Positions 12,661 to 13,453 of a DNA stretch of 13,453 bases are shown in pieces. The translations under genes were made by a program, and so were the position numbers. Position 1 is the stretch's first letter, and the number at the start of each line of letters is the position of its first letter. The notes under the pieces are model-generated. The model saw only the letters and a program-made list of their open reading frames with translations, made no database searches and had not been told where the DNA came from. The DNA lies in contig JAKFWE010000099.1 of assembly GCA_021732895.1 (NCBI GenBank), positions 1 to 13,453 of the forward strand, in the 5' to 3' direction. The DNA is from Allobosea sp. GTDB taxonomy: Bacteria; Pseudomonadota; Alphaproteobacteria; Rhizobiales; Beijerinckiaceae.

Positions 12661-13453
12661 TCAGAGGTCGTCGAGGCCGAGCACGTCGGCCATCGAGTAG
12701 AGGCCGGGCTTGCGGCCCCGGCCCCAGAGCGCCGCCTTGACCGCGCCCTGCGCGAACAGCCCGCGATCCTCGGCGACATGGGCGAGCTCCAGCCGTTCGC
12801 CCGCGCCGGCGAAGATCACCTTGTGGTCGCCGACGACGGTGCCGCCGCGCAGCGCCGCGAAGCCGATCGCGCCTGCTGGCCGCGCGCCGGTCTGCCCGTC
12901 GCGAACCGCGACCCGGCTCTCCGCCAGATCGACGGCGCGGCCCCGGGCGGCGGCCTCGCCGAGCAGCACGGCGGTGCCCGACGGCGCATCGACCTTCATG
13001 CGGTGATGCATCTCGACGATCTCGATGTCCCAGTCCGTTCCGAGCGTGGCCGCGACCTTGCGCACCAGCCCCGCCAGCAGGTTGACGCCGAGGCTCATGT
13101 TGCCGGAGCGGATGATCGCGGCGTGGCGGGCGGCGGCGTTCAGGCGGTCGAGATGGACCGGCTCCATGCCGGTCGTGCCGACGACATGGACGATGCGCGC
13201 CTGCGCCGCCAGCGCCGCGAAGCCGATCGTGGCCGCCGGCGTGGTGAAGTCCAGCACGCCCTCCGCCTCGACGAAGGCGGGCAGCGGGTCGTCGCTCAGC
13301 TCGACGCCGCAGGCCGGCAGTCCGGCGAGCACGCCCGCGTCCTGGCCGAGAGCGTCCGACCCCGAGCGTTCGATCGCGGCCGAGAGCACGCAGCCCGGCG
13401 CCTCGCTGATCGCCCGGATCAGCATCCGGCCCATCCGCCCGGCGGCGCCGACG
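12661..13453 (-). CDS. dapB: 4-Hydroxy-tetrahydrodipicolinate reductase DapB, 5' end beyond window
   Basis: DapB reduces hydroxy-tetrahydrodipicolinate with NAD(P)H in the diaminopimelate/lysine pathway. The visible 264 codons start inside the N-terminal dinucleotide-binding motif (VGAAGRMGRM), so only a few residues are outside the right edge; the ATG at 13434 is the internal Met of that motif and not the start. Numbered from that Met, the protein shows LDFTTP (61-66), VGTTGM (85-90), SGNMSLGVNLL (110-120) and the catalytic and substrate-binding block EMHHRMKVDAPSGTA (141-155; His143/His144, Lys147). VGDHKVIFAGAGERLEL and the FAQGAVKAALW helix close the fold. It leads a dapB-alkB pair. dapE of the same pathway is at the other end of the window in a separate unit. 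Confidence 0.96.
   Translation of the reverse strand, partial: VGAAGRMGRMLIRAISEAPGCVLSAAIERSGSDALGQDAGVLAGLPACGVELSDDPLPAFVEAEGVLDFTTPAATIGFAALAAQARIVHVVGTTGMEPVHLDRLNAAARHAAIIRSGNMSLGVNLLAGLVRKVAATLGTDWDIEIVEMHHRMKVDAPSGTAVLLGEAAARGRAVDLAESRVAVRDGQTGARPAGAIGFAALRGGTVVGDHKVIFAGAGERLELAHVAEDRGLFAQGAVKAALWGRGRKPGLYSMADVLGLDDL

Overview
The window is chromosomal housekeeping sequence from a GC-rich alphaproteobacterium, most likely Hyphomicrobiales (Bosea-, Chelatococcus- or Methylobacterium-like). That placement is inferred from GC content (about 70 % or more in stretches counted by hand), alphaproteobacterial-type proteins (short DapE, Def, GlnD with an HD and two ACT domains), a CtrA-type TTAA-N7-TTAA site, and a palindromic repeat of a type I recall as common in this class. 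No rRNA, tRNA, CRISPR array, transposase or phage gene was seen.

Layout. Left block: a small DUF805-like membrane protein gene and dapE (+) overlap by ATGA. dapE runs tail-to-tail into truA with a 25-bp overlap. truA is the last gene of a leftward def-fmt-truA cluster (N-formylation of initiator Met-tRNA, deformylation of nascent peptides, tRNA pseudouridylation); a long near-perfect palindrome sits between def and fmt. def is divergent from rmuC (+) across 114 bp with face-to-face sigma70-like promoters.

Middle block: downstream of rmuC is a compact toxin-antitoxin pair, a Phd/YefM-like antitoxin with a PemK/MazF-like toxin. It has lower GC, its own promoter and a candidate operator, and is the clearest accessory element. 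Convergent to it are osmC-family and ABC-ATPase-like genes (-). The ABC-like protein has lost almost every catalytic motif except Walker B, so it looks like a pseudo-ATPase rather than a working transporter subunit.

Right block: glnD (PII uridylyl-transferase, +) is followed by grpE with a candidate heat-shock (RpoH) promoter over the glnD stop codon, then by a TRIC/UPF0126 membrane protein gene 3 bp after grpE. An alkB-dapB pair comes back on the minus strand; dapB runs off the right edge without its first codons. A degenerate second copy of the palindrome lies between the two converging units.

Most of the window is conserved core metabolism: two diaminopimelate/lysine steps (DapB, DapE), translation and N-terminal processing (Def, Fmt, TruA), nitrogen sensing (GlnD), protein folding (GrpE) and DNA maintenance (RmuC, AlkB). 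The points most worth following are the degenerate ABC protein, the mixed-family toxin-antitoxin pair, the repeat family and the candidate CtrA and RpoH sites. I saw no clearly new multi-gene system.
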